56,892 nt of DNA from Xenococcaceae cyanobacterium MO_188.B32 (GCA_030065635.1 JASJDJ010000030.1:1-56892), one strand, 5' to 3'; positions 1 through 8,144 are shown, counted from the first letter of the stretch. A program made the numbers and translations. Notes: generated by a model from the letters alone, not told the origin.

Positions 1-689
1 GCTGTCTGTAGCCATTCGTATCTGTCTAGACAAACAATAGTCCGATCGCTGGTGGTAATAAAGGGATAAATTGTTTGATTGTATGAGCGATCGCTTCTTA
101 CTTTTTCTGCTACCTTAGCCAGTTCGCCATCGTACCTAACTACCGTAGATAAATTAGCGTGACAAGTAATATCTGGGTGATTAGCTACGATAGGTTCTTT
201 TTCCCCTACTGGCGGTAATTGTGCGCTATCGCCTACAAAGATTACTTTAGTCTTATTAGAATCCTCTACTTCAATTTTGATATCTACAAAATTATCTATA
301 TTTACCATCGAGAATTCATCAATGATAATCACTTCATAAGTATCTATAGTTTCAGTGCCTTGACTGATAAATTCCTCTTTACCAGTCTGTTCATTTAATA
401 CTGCTTGTTGACCGAGTAATTTAGCTACTGTCGTAACTTCTAGGTCAATACCAGCATCTTTTGCCATACTTTCTAGGTTTTTAGCTGCTTTATTGGTAGG
501 ACTAGCTGCTATTACCTTGTAGTTATTATCTTGTAACCAGCTAATTAACTGACAGATGAGATAGCTTTTGCCTGTACCAGCATAACCAGTAAGCCTAAAG
601 AATTTATGTTCTGGGTAAGCACAAAATTCCTTCATAAGAGCGATCGCTTTTTCTTGGTCATTAGTAAGTTTGAAAGTAGTTGTAGTCAT
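1..689 (-). CDS. RecD/Pif1-like superfamily 1 helicase, 5' part only
   Basis: This reading frame starts at the ATG at 689-687 and stays open to base 1, so the 3' part lies outside the window; 229 codons are visible. Near residue 35 it has the Walker A motif GYAGTGKS, followed by IIIDEFSM (Walker B, near residue 117) and GDSAQLPPVGE (near residue 141). That combination is typical of SF1B 5'-3' helicases of the RecD2/Pif1/TraA type, which are common on plasmids and phages. The family is clear, but the exact subfamily is not because the C-terminal half is missing. It sits at the left of the iteron region and probably serves replication or transfer of the integrated element (inference). Confidence 0.85.
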   Translation of the reverse strand, partial: MTTTTFKLTNDQEKAIALMKEFCAYPEHKFFRLTGYAGTGKSYLICQLISWLQDNNYKVIAASPTNKAAKNLESMAKDAGIDLEVTTVAKLLGQQAVLNEQTGKEEFISQGTETIDTYEVIIIDEFSMVNIDNFVDIKIEVEDSNKTKVIFVGDSAQLPPVGEKEPIVANHPDITCHANLSTVVRYDGELAKVAEKVRSDRSYNQTIYPFITTSDRTIVCLDRYEWLQT

Positions 690-747
690 TGTTGTAAGTT
701 AGCTCTTGTGTATACTCTCCCTTAAAAAAGAGAGAACACATTCCCCC

Positions 748-882
748 CTCAGCCCGCTTACAAAAAAAAAGAAATTGCCCATAGTCGTATGCTGTCAAGT
801 GCTTGCCCGTAGGGTCGGAACGTAGTGGAGATACTTGACGGTAGTAGACGGGGCAATATACTAGCGGAAAAAGCGGGTGAGT
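748..882 (+). other. folded element, copy 1 (covarying with copy 2 at 5215-5350)
   Basis: Three nested helices can be drawn. The outer one is CTCA-g-CCCGCTT with AAGCGGG-TGAG. The middle one is TTGCCC (775-780) with GGGCAA (851-856). The inner one is CTGTCAAGT (792-800) with ACTTGACGG (833-841). A second copy near the integrase keeps the inner helix almost unchanged but has different, still complementary, outer and middle helices. The strand is arbitrary. It could be a structured RNA, or a DNA fold used in replication, transfer or recombination. No known family was recognised. Confidence 0.6.
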
Positions 883-1051
883 TACTTTTCTATTCAAGCT
901 CGAGCGCTATATAGTCTCTAGAGTTAAAGCTTTTATTTGAATAGATTAGCTGGGAATCAACCATCCTTTAGTAGGAGTTTCGTCCTGACATGAAAATTTC
1001 AGTGTTAATACCCTTGACGTTTAAAAAAAAGGGAAGCATTATATAAATAAT

Positions 1052-1064
1052 CCGGCTGTGCCGG
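1052..1064. other. short GC-rich hairpin
   Basis: CCGGC-TGT-GCCGG forms a perfect 5-bp stem with a 3-base loop in an otherwise AT-rich spacer. No T-run follows it, so it is not a classic terminator. Nothing else between 890 and 1150 was recognised. Confidence 0.3.
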
Positions 1065-1247
1065 TCTGCCTGAGGGGATGATTATAATCAGGGGTGGAGG
1101 TCGGGGTAGGGATGGTAATTAATTAATATATATTATTTAATTTAATTATTTAGATATAGGTGTACATAATTAGGTGGGCATAGGTCTACGCTTTCCTTAT
1201 ATAGTAAGGGTTAGAGGTCTACATAAGGTCTACACTGCTCGTATTTT

Positions 1248-1300
1248 AAAAATGTCTAATAGTATAAGTAACACTATTACTGTAAGTAACAGACATTTTT
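1248..1300. other. 10-bp stem hairpin within the iteron array
   Basis: AAAAATGTCT (1248-1257) pairs with AGACATTTTT (1291-1300). Array 2 holds a related hairpin, AAAAATGT (5030-5037) with ACATTTTT (5087-5094), whose loop sequence differs. The same hairpin position in both arrays suggests that it belongs to the repeated module. Confidence 0.45.
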
Positions 1301-1423
1301 ATTTTATGGATACTTAGGTCTACACTATGAGGTGTACACAGGTCTACACTTTCTTTGTACAGTAAGGGTTTTAGGTCTACATAAGGTCTACATTTTAATT
1401 AGATGAGAGTATATTTAATAAGT

Positions 1424-1453
1424 GTGACACGAATTTGTGTCACGATTTTTTTT
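1424..1453 (+). terminator. hairpin plus T-run, first copy
   Basis: GTGACAC (1424-1430) and GTGTCAC (1437-1443) form a 7-bp stem with loop GAATTT, followed by eight T residues (1446-1453). This is the form of an intrinsic terminator for rightward transcription. Confidence 0.45.
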
Positions 1454-1629
1454 ATAGGTACAGAATATATGGAAGAATAGGTCTACACTATTAGGTGTAC
1501 ATAGGTCTACATTTTCCTTATATATCAAGGGTTTGAGGTGTACACAGGTCTACACTTTCTTTGTACAGTAATGCTTTGAGGTCTACACAAGGTCTACACT
1601 CTAATTAGGTGAGAGTATATTTAATAAGT

Positions 1630-1659
1630 GTGACACGAATTTGTGTCACGATTTTTTTT
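1630..1659 (+). terminator. hairpin plus T-run, second copy
   Basis: This is an exact repeat, 206 bp downstream, of the GTGACAC/GTGTCAC hairpin with its T-run. It is part of the tandem 206-bp unit. Confidence 0.45.
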
Positions 1660-1824
1660 ATAGGTACAGAATATATGGAAGAATAGGTCTACACTATTAG
1701 GTGTACATAGGTCTACACTATCCTTATATATCAAGGGTTTGAGGTATAGATAAGGTCTACACTCTAGTAATGAAGTGAGCGTATTTTAAAAACGTAATAT
1801 AAAAGAGTAATACACTTTTTAAAA

Positions 1825-1929
1825 ATGCTCACTTACTCAATTTTAGACTTTGAACTAGTACGGTCTGAGTTGGCTTTTAACATTGACGGAGATTTTACTG
1901 CTAGCTTTACGTTTAGCGATCGCTATTAA
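1825..1929 (+). CDS. possible 34-residue small protein
   Basis: An uninterrupted ATG-to-TAA frame of 34 codons begins MLTYSILDFELVRSEL and ends FSDRY. It lies just right of the iteron array. No clear ribosome binding site and no recognised family were seen, so it may be chance or a remnant. The rest of 1930-2273 shows no gene. Confidence 0.2.
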   Translation: MLTYSILDFELVRSELAFNIDGDFTASFTFSDRY

Positions 1930-2273
1930 CTCACCGTTCGCCCATTTTAAAATGAGGAGTGAAAAATTGCTTACGAGATAAAAGGATTGTAGGGTTTTTT
2001 GATGAGCGCGAGCGCAACGACAAAAGAATTTCACTCCGGCGATCGCCAGAAAGAACCAATTAGAAAGCGAGGATTTTAGGAAAACCTACAGAAATAATCA
2101 TTCCCCCTGTTAGGTAAAAGGTTGGTGACGAAAGAAAAATACTTGGGCGGAGAGATTATTTTTTTGTAAATCCCTTAGCTGATTTCAAAAAACAAGTAGA
2201 TAAAGATCAGTATTTTCAGAGCGGATAGTGCTCTCTAATTCCCCTCTTTTTTATTGTTTTTCTGTTTTTGGGC

Positions 2274-4202
2274 TCAGGTGTGGTTCGGAGGATTCTTGGT
2301 CATAAATTCGCCAACCAAGTCGATTGATTTCGTCACGCTAATTGGGGGAACAGAACCCTCCACCGTCTCCACATCTTTCTCCACCCACTCTAAATGCAAA
2401 TATTGTGACAATAGTGCTAAGAATTTCTCCTCGTTAAGGGGTTTGCTGAGAAATTCGTCGCAGGGGAGATACTGCTCTAGCTCTTTAGTGATAGTAGTAG
2501 AGGAAAGCACAATTAGGGGAATATTTTGATATTCTGACCTTTGTCGTAATTTCTTAGCTGAGGTCAAGCCAGTTTGTTTCGGCATAAATAAATCCAGGCA
2601 AATCAAGTCAGGTCGTTGTCGCTCTAGCACCTCGAACATCTGTTCTCCATTTTCCGCTGTCAGCACTTTAAAACCCAGGGGGGAGAGGAGCTGGATCAAC
2701 AGCCCACGATGTTCTTCCAGGTCATCTACTACCAGAATCTGGCGTTGTTTGCCTTTATATCTTCGTTGTTTTTCTCGTGGTCGCTGTGGTGGCACAGCAG
2801 CCCTATTTTCTGAGACTAAAGTCAACATTGTCTCGAACCAGAACTTAGAGCCTTGACCTAATTGACTAGTAACTTGTAGCTGACCCCCCATTAACTCTAC
2901 CAATTGCTGGCTAATGGCTAAACCCAAACCAGTCCCTCTACTCCTCAAACTTACCTCCCCAGTTTTGACAAAAGGTTCAAAGATTTGGGCTTGTTCTTGT
3001 CGACTGATGCCTCTCCCTGTATCAATGACTTCAAAACGGATTTTTTGTTGAGCTAAACCTTGATGGAGGACCACAGCACTCATCCCTCTCACTCTTAAAG
3101 TTACTCCACCCCGCTCTGTAAATTTAAGGGCATTGTCTAACAGATTAATCAAGATCTGTTGCAGTCTGGTTTCATCTGCTAACACTCTGGTGGGCAGGTT
3201 TTCCAAGCCGAGCTTGATTTCTAGCCCTTTTTCTTGAGCCTGATAGTTCATCATCTCTATCACCCCAGTCAAAAATTCAGGCAAGTTTAAATCCAGAGGA
3301 TGAAGCTCCAGTTGCTTGACTTGATTTTGCGCCAAATCCAAGAGCTGGTTAATCAAGGTTAGTAAATGCCCTCCACTCTTTTCCATCAGCTTAAATTTTT
3401 CCCTTTGCCGAGAAGTTAACGGCAGTTCTCTTCGCAGTAATTTGGCATAACCGAGAATTCCCTGAAGAGGAGCACGCAATTCATGACTGAGATTAGCTAT
3501 CAATCTATCTTTAGCCCCCTTAGCTGTTTCGGCAGCTTCTTGAGCCTCTTTTAACTGGGCAGTCCGCTCTTGGATTTGAGCTTTTAATTGAAGGCAAGAT
3601 TGTTCTAATTGTTCGCTCACTTGATTAAAAGAATTAGTTAGAAGACCCAGAATCAGAGCAGTGAGGGAAGTGACTACCAAGGCGAAAATTTGCACCTTTT
3701 TTTGGCTGGCGAATAATTCCTGTTCTGGCTGAATAACGAGAATTACCCAGTCCTTCTCTAATCGCTGACCATAAGCAACCCAATTAACCCCAAGAGCGTC
3801 CTCAAACACAAAGCTGCCCTCCCCCTCCGACCAGATGTGTTGGACGGGAGGAGCAGTACTCAAAGAGCTCAGCTGGTCTTTGGTCTTATCGGCTGAAGGG
3901 GGATGAACGAGGAAACGACCTGTTCGTTCTATCATCAAGACATAAACTGTCTGACCCCAGCTAATTTGACTTAGTTGTTGGTTTAAGTTAGACCAGTCTA
4001 AAGTGTTAGTTAAATCTCCTTGAGCTATTAATTCCGCTAAGAGATTAGCTTGAACAGCCAGATTGGCGCGAACTTCTCGACCAATTTGTTGAGCAACTCG
4101 ACTACTATAGTAAGTAACGCCTACTATGGTTAAAGGAATAACACCGAAAACAACCAACTCAGGTCTCGGCCACTTGAGGCTCTTTAATAATCTAAGTTTC
4201 AT
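2274..4202 (-). CDS. hybrid sensor histidine kinase with receiver domain
   Basis: The 642-residue membrane protein has a TM segment (about 16-32), an extracytoplasmic Cache-like sensor region (about 40-165) and a second TM (about 172-189). A coiled linker leads to a HisKA domain with phospho-acceptor H240 in NLSHELRAPLQG. The HATPase domain shows the N box NLLDNALKF (353-361), DTGRG (394-398) and GTGLGL (423-428). The C-terminal receiver has acceptor D537 in LDLFMP and a conserved K587. All key residues are present, so it should autophosphorylate and pass phosphate to its own receiver. No partner regulator is adjacent. It lies between two iteron arrays and is probably cargo of the mobile element (inference). 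The signal is unknown. Confidence 0.9.
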   Translation of the reverse strand: MKLRLLKSLKWPRPELVVFGVIPLTIVGVTYYSSRVAQQIGREVRANLAVQANLLAELIAQGDLTNTLDWSNLNQQLSQISWGQTVYVLMIERTGRFLVHPPSADKTKDQLSSLSTAPPVQHIWSEGEGSFVFEDALGVNWVAYGQRLEKDWVILVIQPEQELFASQKKVQIFALVVTSLTALILGLLTNSFNQVSEQLEQSCLQLKAQIQERTAQLKEAQEAAETAKGAKDRLIANLSHELRAPLQGILGYAKLLRRELPLTSRQREKFKLMEKSGGHLLTLINQLLDLAQNQVKQLELHPLDLNLPEFLTGVIEMMNYQAQEKGLEIKLGLENLPTRVLADETRLQQILINLLDNALKFTERGGVTLRVRGMSAVVLHQGLAQQKIRFEVIDTGRGISRQEQAQIFEPFVKTGEVSLRSRGTGLGLAISQQLVELMGGQLQVTSQLGQGSKFWFETMLTLVSENRAAVPPQRPREKQRRYKGKQRQILVVDDLEEHRGLLIQLLSPLGFKVLTAENGEQMFEVLERQRPDLICLDLFMPKQTGLTSAKKLRQRSEYQNIPLIVLSSTTITKELEQYLPCDEFLSKPLNEEKFLALLSQYLHLEWVEKDVETVEGSVPPISVTKSIDLVGEFMTKNPPNHT

Positions 4203-4724
4203 AAGCTTATTTTGACTCTCTGCTCAAAAATTTTGACCCTAATTTATCTCCAACAAATTATTTAATTAAGTTCTTCTCAAGCTCTAAACTTTAAAAGTCA
4301 ACTGGCATTTTTGCGTAACTGTTCTGAGGGGAAATCCCTTTCGGCTCGAAGTGTAAATCTAAATGAACCTTAATACCAGTATTTTTCTCCATTTTTATCA
4401 AAGATTTAAATACGTAAAAATCCTTCGGTAGAATTACCTTAATTACTGATACTTCGACCTAAATATTGTTAAATAAAATTCAGTAATTCCACTCGAATAG
4501 CTAATTTTAGCCCTAACTAATTCTCTTTTTTTTGTTTAAATTTTCCCAAAAAAACTTCTTTTGTGACAAGAGGGAGTCTTTTACTTGGCTTAAGTGATTC
4601 TACGCAAAAGTATTAATATATATGAAGTTACCCGCATTTCTCACCCAAAAGGCGATCGCTGAAGACTGAAATAGATTTTGCTGTCAATTTTTAATGAGCG
4701 CGATCGCCAATAGCAAAAGATTAA

Positions 4725-4791
4725 AACTTGCACATTTATTCAGAAAGATAAAACTATTACTGGGTGGTAAGGGTTTCAAAATGTGCAAGTT
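4725..4791. repeat. 13-bp inverted repeat in the HK-integrase spacer
   Basis: AACTTGCACATTT (4725-4737) is perfectly complementary to AAATGTGCAAGTT (4779-4791). It could be a hairpin or a small palindromic element. To its right (about 4780-4908, minus strand) there is a start-less 40-codon open stretch ending LTCTF, possibly a gene remnant. Nothing else between 4203 and 4915 was recognised. Confidence 0.4.
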
Positions 4792-4925
4792 AAGAGAATA
4801 ACTAATCCTGGTAGTCTTTGTTTGCTGGCATAAACCCACCTACCAAATTCGTTACTAGCAGCTTTAGCAGTAGCTTTAAAGTCTATTTGATTAATTAGTC
4901 TTAATAGGGACTTATGAGCCTACAC

Positions 4926-5188
4926 AGGTCTACACTATTAGGTCTACACAGGTCTACACTTTCCTTATAGAGTAAGAATTTGAGGTCTACATAAGGTCTA
5001 CACTATTAGGTGTACACTGTTCGTATTTTAAAAATGTATATTATTAATAGTAATAGTAATAGTAATAGTAATAGTGTTAGTAACAGACATTTTTATTTTA
5101 CAGACACTTAGGTCTACACTTCAACGGTGTACATAGGTCTACACTTTCCTTATAGCTCAAGGGTTTAAGGTATGGATTAGGTGTACAT
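4926..5188 (+). repeat. iteron array 2 (AGGTSTACA, about 9 copies)
   Basis: Copies of AGGTCTACA or AGGTGTACA lie at 4926, 4940, 4950, 4983, 4994, 5008, 5110, 5135 and 5179, with a variant near 5125, in the same orientation as array 1. The spacers also match array 1 (a TTTCCTTATA-type stretch after an iteron and the AAAAATGT hairpin), so this is a diverged copy of the same module and not a chance cluster. Confidence 0.7.
5045..5074 (+). repeat. TAATAG microsatellite, 5 copies
   Basis: Five perfect tandem copies of TAATAG lie in the loop of the hairpin inside iteron array 2. The equivalent loop in array 1 lacks them, which suggests local slippage. Confidence 0.7.
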
Positions 5189-5214
5189 TATCCCAGTTAG
5201 AAGAGATACATCCC

Positions 5215-5350
5215 CCTCGCCTACCGCCAAGAAAAAAGAAATTCCCCGCTTGCCCTAGACTGTCAAGTGCTTGGTTCGTCAGAACTTCCGCTAGGAACAC
5301 TTGACGGTAGTAGGCAGGGGAATAAACTAGATAAGCGGTAGGTAGGGTTA
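5215..5350 (+). other. folded element, copy 2 (covarying with copy 1 at 748-882)
   Basis: The helices are CCTACCGC with GCGGTAGG (outer), TTCCCC (5242-5247) with GGGGAA (5317-5322) in the middle, and CTGTCAAGTG (5260-5269) with CACTTGACGG (5298-5307) inside. Relative to copy 1, both the outer and the middle helix change on both strands while pairing is kept. Sequence blocks such as GACGGTAGTAG and AAAGAAATT are conserved. It lies between iteron array 2 and the 3' end of the integrase gene. Confidence 0.6.
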
Positions 5351-5487
5351 GTTATTGCTGTTAGTTACTACTAATAAAAAATAATAAAAAAAACTACTTG
5401 GAATTCCAGGTAGTTAAGTTAGAATTTAGCTGTGTTATTATTCGTAGCTATCAGGGTAGGTTTGAGTATTTCCTACCCTGTATTTAT

Positions 5488-6960
5488 TTAGTTTGTTTTC
5501 AGGCTTTCTAGTAATTGTTGAATAATTGCTTTAAGCTGTTCATTTTCTTGTCTCAATAGGTCAACTTGCGCTTCTAGAGATAGACTGCTATTTTCTTTAT
5601 TTTTTTGCCTTTTTTCCCACTCATCTAAGGCATCTAAACAGCTTTTAACTCCTTGAGATTCTAGGTAGGTACTAGTATTTTGTAAGATTGTATGCCCTAA
5701 GTTTTTGGCAATAAGACTTACTGGGATGCCTAGTCCGTGAGTTTTTACGTTATAAGCATGACGTAAATTGTAAGCTGTAAAAGTAAAATTATGCTTATAA
5801 AGAAAAGCTCTATAGTTCCCTCCTTTAATTAACTTAGCTTTTTCCTTGTCATATTGATTCAAGTCTTTAATTTTATCCATAAAATTAAAGTACTCTTGAG
5901 GAACTTCCCTGAGTTTAAATTTTTCTAACCATCGCAACGGCTGAGGTAAAAATGCTGCGCGTTTAACTCCTTTTCCTCTAGTGTAAATAATTCCTCTAGG
6001 GTTTTTGGCTGAATCTACAAAAGGAAGGTATAACTTCCCGTCATCTCCTTCATACTCGCAATCAAGATTGTAGATATTTAATACTTCATGATTTCTAAAA
6101 CCATAAGTAGCTTGCATGGCATACCACCACTGCCATAATTCCCAATGACTAGGATTTCCTTTAAGTCCTTTCCATTGAGGGAATTTATAATACCAACTTT
6201 CAATTTCTTTTTCACTTAAATCCCGTTTAGGCTTTGCTTTTACTTCAATTTGATTTTTTCTGAGCCTAAATTCTTTTGGATCGTAATCTGGTAATCCACA
6301 ATAAGGAGCAAGTTTTGTTAATGCGCTACAGCATTGATTTCGTTTAACTGATTTTGGATAATCCCTGGCAACCTTGTCTAAAATCTCTTTATTTGGTACA
6401 ACATCCCAGTCAGGGATTTTTTTATAATAGGCGACGTAGGTGTCTCTTAAGTTCTCATGGTCTTGAAACCTTTTTTTGTCTTTAGTTAGCCAATAATCAT
6501 CAATAAAAGCATTTATTGCGTCTCTAAGTATTATTGGTTTATCTGATTGTACATGCTTGGGTTTAAGGTTTTTGGGCAACCATTGAGGATAATCTTGCCA
6601 AGAAAAAGAATCTGCTTTGATTTTTAAATCAATCTCTTGAGCGATCCGTATAGCTCTGTTAACTGCTTCCGAGCTTAGGGGAAATTTGCCTCTATTTAAG
6701 GCATTTAATGACCGTTTTATACGTCTGGGGACAATTAAGGTAGAATCATCCCAATCAACCATAGTGTGCCATTGTAAGCCTATAGATTGCTTGTCTTTAT
6801 ATAATTTTACTAGAGAGTCTTTAAGTAATTTCTTTTGGGATATCCATGCTCGATCGAATTTTTCTTTAACTCGCTTTTCTCTTAAAGCTTTTCCCTTTTT
6901 GCTTCCTAAGTAACTACCATCATCAGGTACTATACCATTAGGTGTTTTTTTTTCGCTCAT
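5488..6960 (-). CDS. tyrosine recombinase / integrase
   Basis: The 490-residue protein has a basic N-terminus, a core-binding region and a C-terminal catalytic domain. Catalytic positions can be assigned: R289 in YGFRNHEV, R400-H401 in YNLRHAYN, H423 in LGH and the nucleophile Y432 in TSTYLES. The usual first histidine of the HxxR box is Y397 here, a variation seen in divergent members. A coiled coil (about 463-487) follows the nucleophile. It is the last gene before the tRNA-like attachment remnant at 7041-7081, as expected for an integrative element whose integrase is adjacent to its att site. It probably catalyses integration and excision of the element to its left. Confidence 0.85.
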   Translation of the reverse strand: MSEKKTPNGIVPDDGSYLGSKKGKALREKRVKEKFDRAWISQKKLLKDSLVKLYKDKQSIGLQWHTMVDWDDSTLIVPRRIKRSLNALNRGKFPLSSEAVNRAIRIAQEIDLKIKADSFSWQDYPQWLPKNLKPKHVQSDKPIILRDAINAFIDDYWLTKDKKRFQDHENLRDTYVAYYKKIPDWDVVPNKEILDKVARDYPKSVKRNQCCSALTKLAPYCGLPDYDPKEFRLRKNQIEVKAKPKRDLSEKEIESWYYKFPQWKGLKGNPSHWELWQWWYAMQATYGFRNHEVLNIYNLDCEYEGDDGKLYLPFVDSAKNPRGIIYTRGKGVKRAAFLPQPLRWLEKFKLREVPQEYFNFMDKIKDLNQYDKEKAKLIKGGNYRAFLYKHNFTFTAYNLRHAYNVKTHGLGIPVSLIAKNLGHTILQNTSTYLESQGVKSCLDALDEWEKRQKNKENSSLSLEAQVDLLRQENEQLKAIIQQLLESLKTN

Positions 6961-6964
6961 TATC

Positions 6965-6993
6965 CGCTCAATTTTATTGGGGATAGTTGAGCG
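6965..6993. promoter_or_regulatory. inverted repeat just upstream of the integrase start
   Basis: CGCTCAA (6965-6971) and TTGAGCG (6987-6993) flank a 15-base spacer directly before the integrase ATG. Its place suggests an operator or a 5'-UTR hairpin controlling the recombinase (inference). Confidence 0.35.
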
Positions 6994-7040
6994 TATTTTG
7001 AAGAAATAACGGATTACTAGGGGTTTTGCCTATTTATTGT

Positions 7041-7081
7041 GGGTTCAAGTCCCGAGTTCCGCATTTAGCAACTAAGTATTA
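7041..7081 (+). other. attachment-site candidate with tRNA 3'-end remnant
   Basis: GGGTTCAAGTCCC has the form of a tRNA T-arm and loop, and the following GTTCCGCA resembles the 3' acceptor strand plus discriminator base. The matching 5' strand would read GCGGAAC, as in many tRNA-Leu genes. No 5' half lies upstream, so this is a 3' fragment, the usual trace left where an element integrates into a tRNA gene. Bases 7046-7081 recur at 7169-7204. Confidence 0.55.
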
Positions 7082-7168
7082 TAACCCTTGCTAAACTGAA
7101 TACTCGAACCTAAAAGTCGCACAAAATTGGAACCCTAAAAAAATATCTGCTCGAGATACGCTCGCTGT

Positions 7169-7204
7169 CAAGTTCCAAGTTCCCCATTTAGCAACTAAGT
7201 ATTA
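7169..7204 (+). repeat. second copy of the 36-bp attachment-like repeat
   Basis: It matches 7046-7081 at 33 of 36 positions (differences at repeat positions 6, 9 and 16). The last 20 bases are identical. The copies start 123 bp apart, just before the first core gene, which suggests two successive integrations or a nested att site. Confidence 0.65.
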
Positions 7205-7233
7205 CTTTGTTCTTCCTTATTAGTCAATAGGTA

Positions 7234-8025
7234 GTGACAACTAAGATATTAACTAGCAACAAAAATCCTCTAATTAAACAGATACGTAAACTGCATCGAG
7301 GCAGAGAAAGACAAAAGCAAGATTTATTGCTACTAGAAGGAACTAATTTAATTCAAGTAGCTTGTGAAGTAGATTATGGTTTAGAAACAGTTTGCTGTAC
7401 TCCTCAATGGCAAGAAAATCATCCACGATTATGGCAAGAAATTCAGACTAAGGCAAAACGAGTAGAGTTAGTTAGTGGGGAAGTTTTACAAGCGATCGCC
7501 ACAACGGTCAATCCTGATGGAATTATTGCTACAGCAGTAAGGAAAACGGGACAAACACCAAAAGTAAATACAACTAAATTAGGATTAGCGATCGAAAGAT
7601 TACAAGACCCTGGTAATTTGGGGACAATCATCCGTACTGCGGTAGCTGCGGGAGTAGATGGTTTATGGTTGAGTGAAGATAGTGTAGGCTTCGATAATCC
7701 TAAAGTATTAAGAGCTTCTGTAGGGGAATGGTTTCGGCTACCTATGGCAAGCGATTGTAATTTAAGTGCAGTAGTGACAGCCCATCAACAACAAGGAGTA
7801 CAAATAGTTGCTACTCTACCCCAAGCAACCAAAACTTATTGGTCGATAGATTATAAACGTCCTACTCTAATTTTATTGGGTAACGAAGGAGCAGGATTAT
7901 CAGCAGAACTAATTGCTTTAGCTCAAGAACAGATTAAAATTCCACTAATGTTCGGGGTAGAGTCTTTGAATGTAGCCATATCTGCTGCTTTAATCTTGTA
8001 TGAAGCAAGAAGACAACAGATATGA
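7234..8025 (+). CDS. TrmH/SpoU-family RNA 2'-O-methyltransferase
   Basis: The 263-residue protein starts at a GTG. An N-terminal substrate-binding region (to about residue 95) is followed by a knotted SPOUT domain. The family motifs are visible: LQDPGNLGTIIRTA (motif 1), LLGNEGAGLS (motif 2) and VESLNVAISAALILYE (motif 3). The conserved N and R of motif 1 and the E of motif 2 are present. It probably methylates a ribose in rRNA (TsnR-like group); the exact nucleotide cannot be told. It is the first gene outside the mobile element. Confidence 0.9.
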   Translation: MTTKILTSNKNPLIKQIRKLHRGRERQKQDLLLLEGTNLIQVACEVDYGLETVCCTPQWQENHPRLWQEIQTKAKRVELVSGEVLQAIATTVNPDGIIATAVRKTGQTPKVNTTKLGLAIERLQDPGNLGTIIRTAVAAGVDGLWLSEDSVGFDNPKVLRASVGEWFRLPMASDCNLSAVVTAHQQQGVQIVATLPQATKTYWSIDYKRPTLILLGNEGAGLSAELIALAQEQIKIPLMFGVESLNVAISAALILYEARRQQI

Positions 8026-8144
8026 ACTTATCCTGCTAACTGATGTTATGCAAAAGCTCTCATAAACTATTAGGGATAGTTACACAATTTTCAGGGAAAA
8101 TAAGGATCTAGACTTAATTTAAGTAAATTTCTTCAGTTAGTTTA

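Larger units (their letters stand above)
1397..1744 (+). repeat. 206-bp direct repeat unit, two tandem copies
   Basis: The segment starting near 1397 recurs at an offset of 206 bp (starting near 1603) with only a few differences over about 140 bp. Each copy contains a terminator-like hairpin, a spacer and three iterons. This suggests recent unequal duplication inside the array. Confidence 0.7.
1158..1763 (+). repeat. iteron array 1 (AGGTSTACA, about 19 copies)
   Basis: About 19 same-strand copies of AGGTCTACA or AGGTGTACA occur (for example at 1214, 1226, 1316, 1330, 1340, 1479, 1493, 1503, 1685, 1699, 1709 and 1753), plus degenerate copies near 1182 and 1742. Many lie in pairs or triplets spaced 10-14 bp, roughly one helical turn. 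Short directly repeated protein-binding sites in AT-rich DNA are typical of iteron-controlled plasmid origins or partition sites. No adjacent rep or par gene is visible in the window, so the role is inferred. A matching shorter array lies at 4926-5188. Confidence 0.75.

Noticed and set aside
748-882. Integron attC site
   Set aside because: The folded shape and the nearby tyrosine recombinase invited this, but no paired RYYYAAC/GTTRRRY core was found, and the recombinase does not look like IntI.
661-897. Possible 78-residue minus-strand protein
   Set aside because: It overlaps the folded element and the helicase start, has no family resemblance, and its sequence is explained by the nested helices.
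1158-1763. CRISPR array
   Set aside because: The repeats are only 9-11 bp, spacing is 10-100 bp and irregular, and spacers themselves recur. No cas gene is visible. Iterons fit better.
2254-2529. Plus-strand 91-residue frame
   Set aside because: It lies antisense to the C-terminal part of the histidine kinase, whose domains are clear.
7030-7063. Complete tRNA gene
   Set aside because: Only the T-arm and acceptor 3' strand can be drawn. No D-arm, anticodon arm or 5' acceptor strand lies upstream, and one T-stem pair is mismatched.
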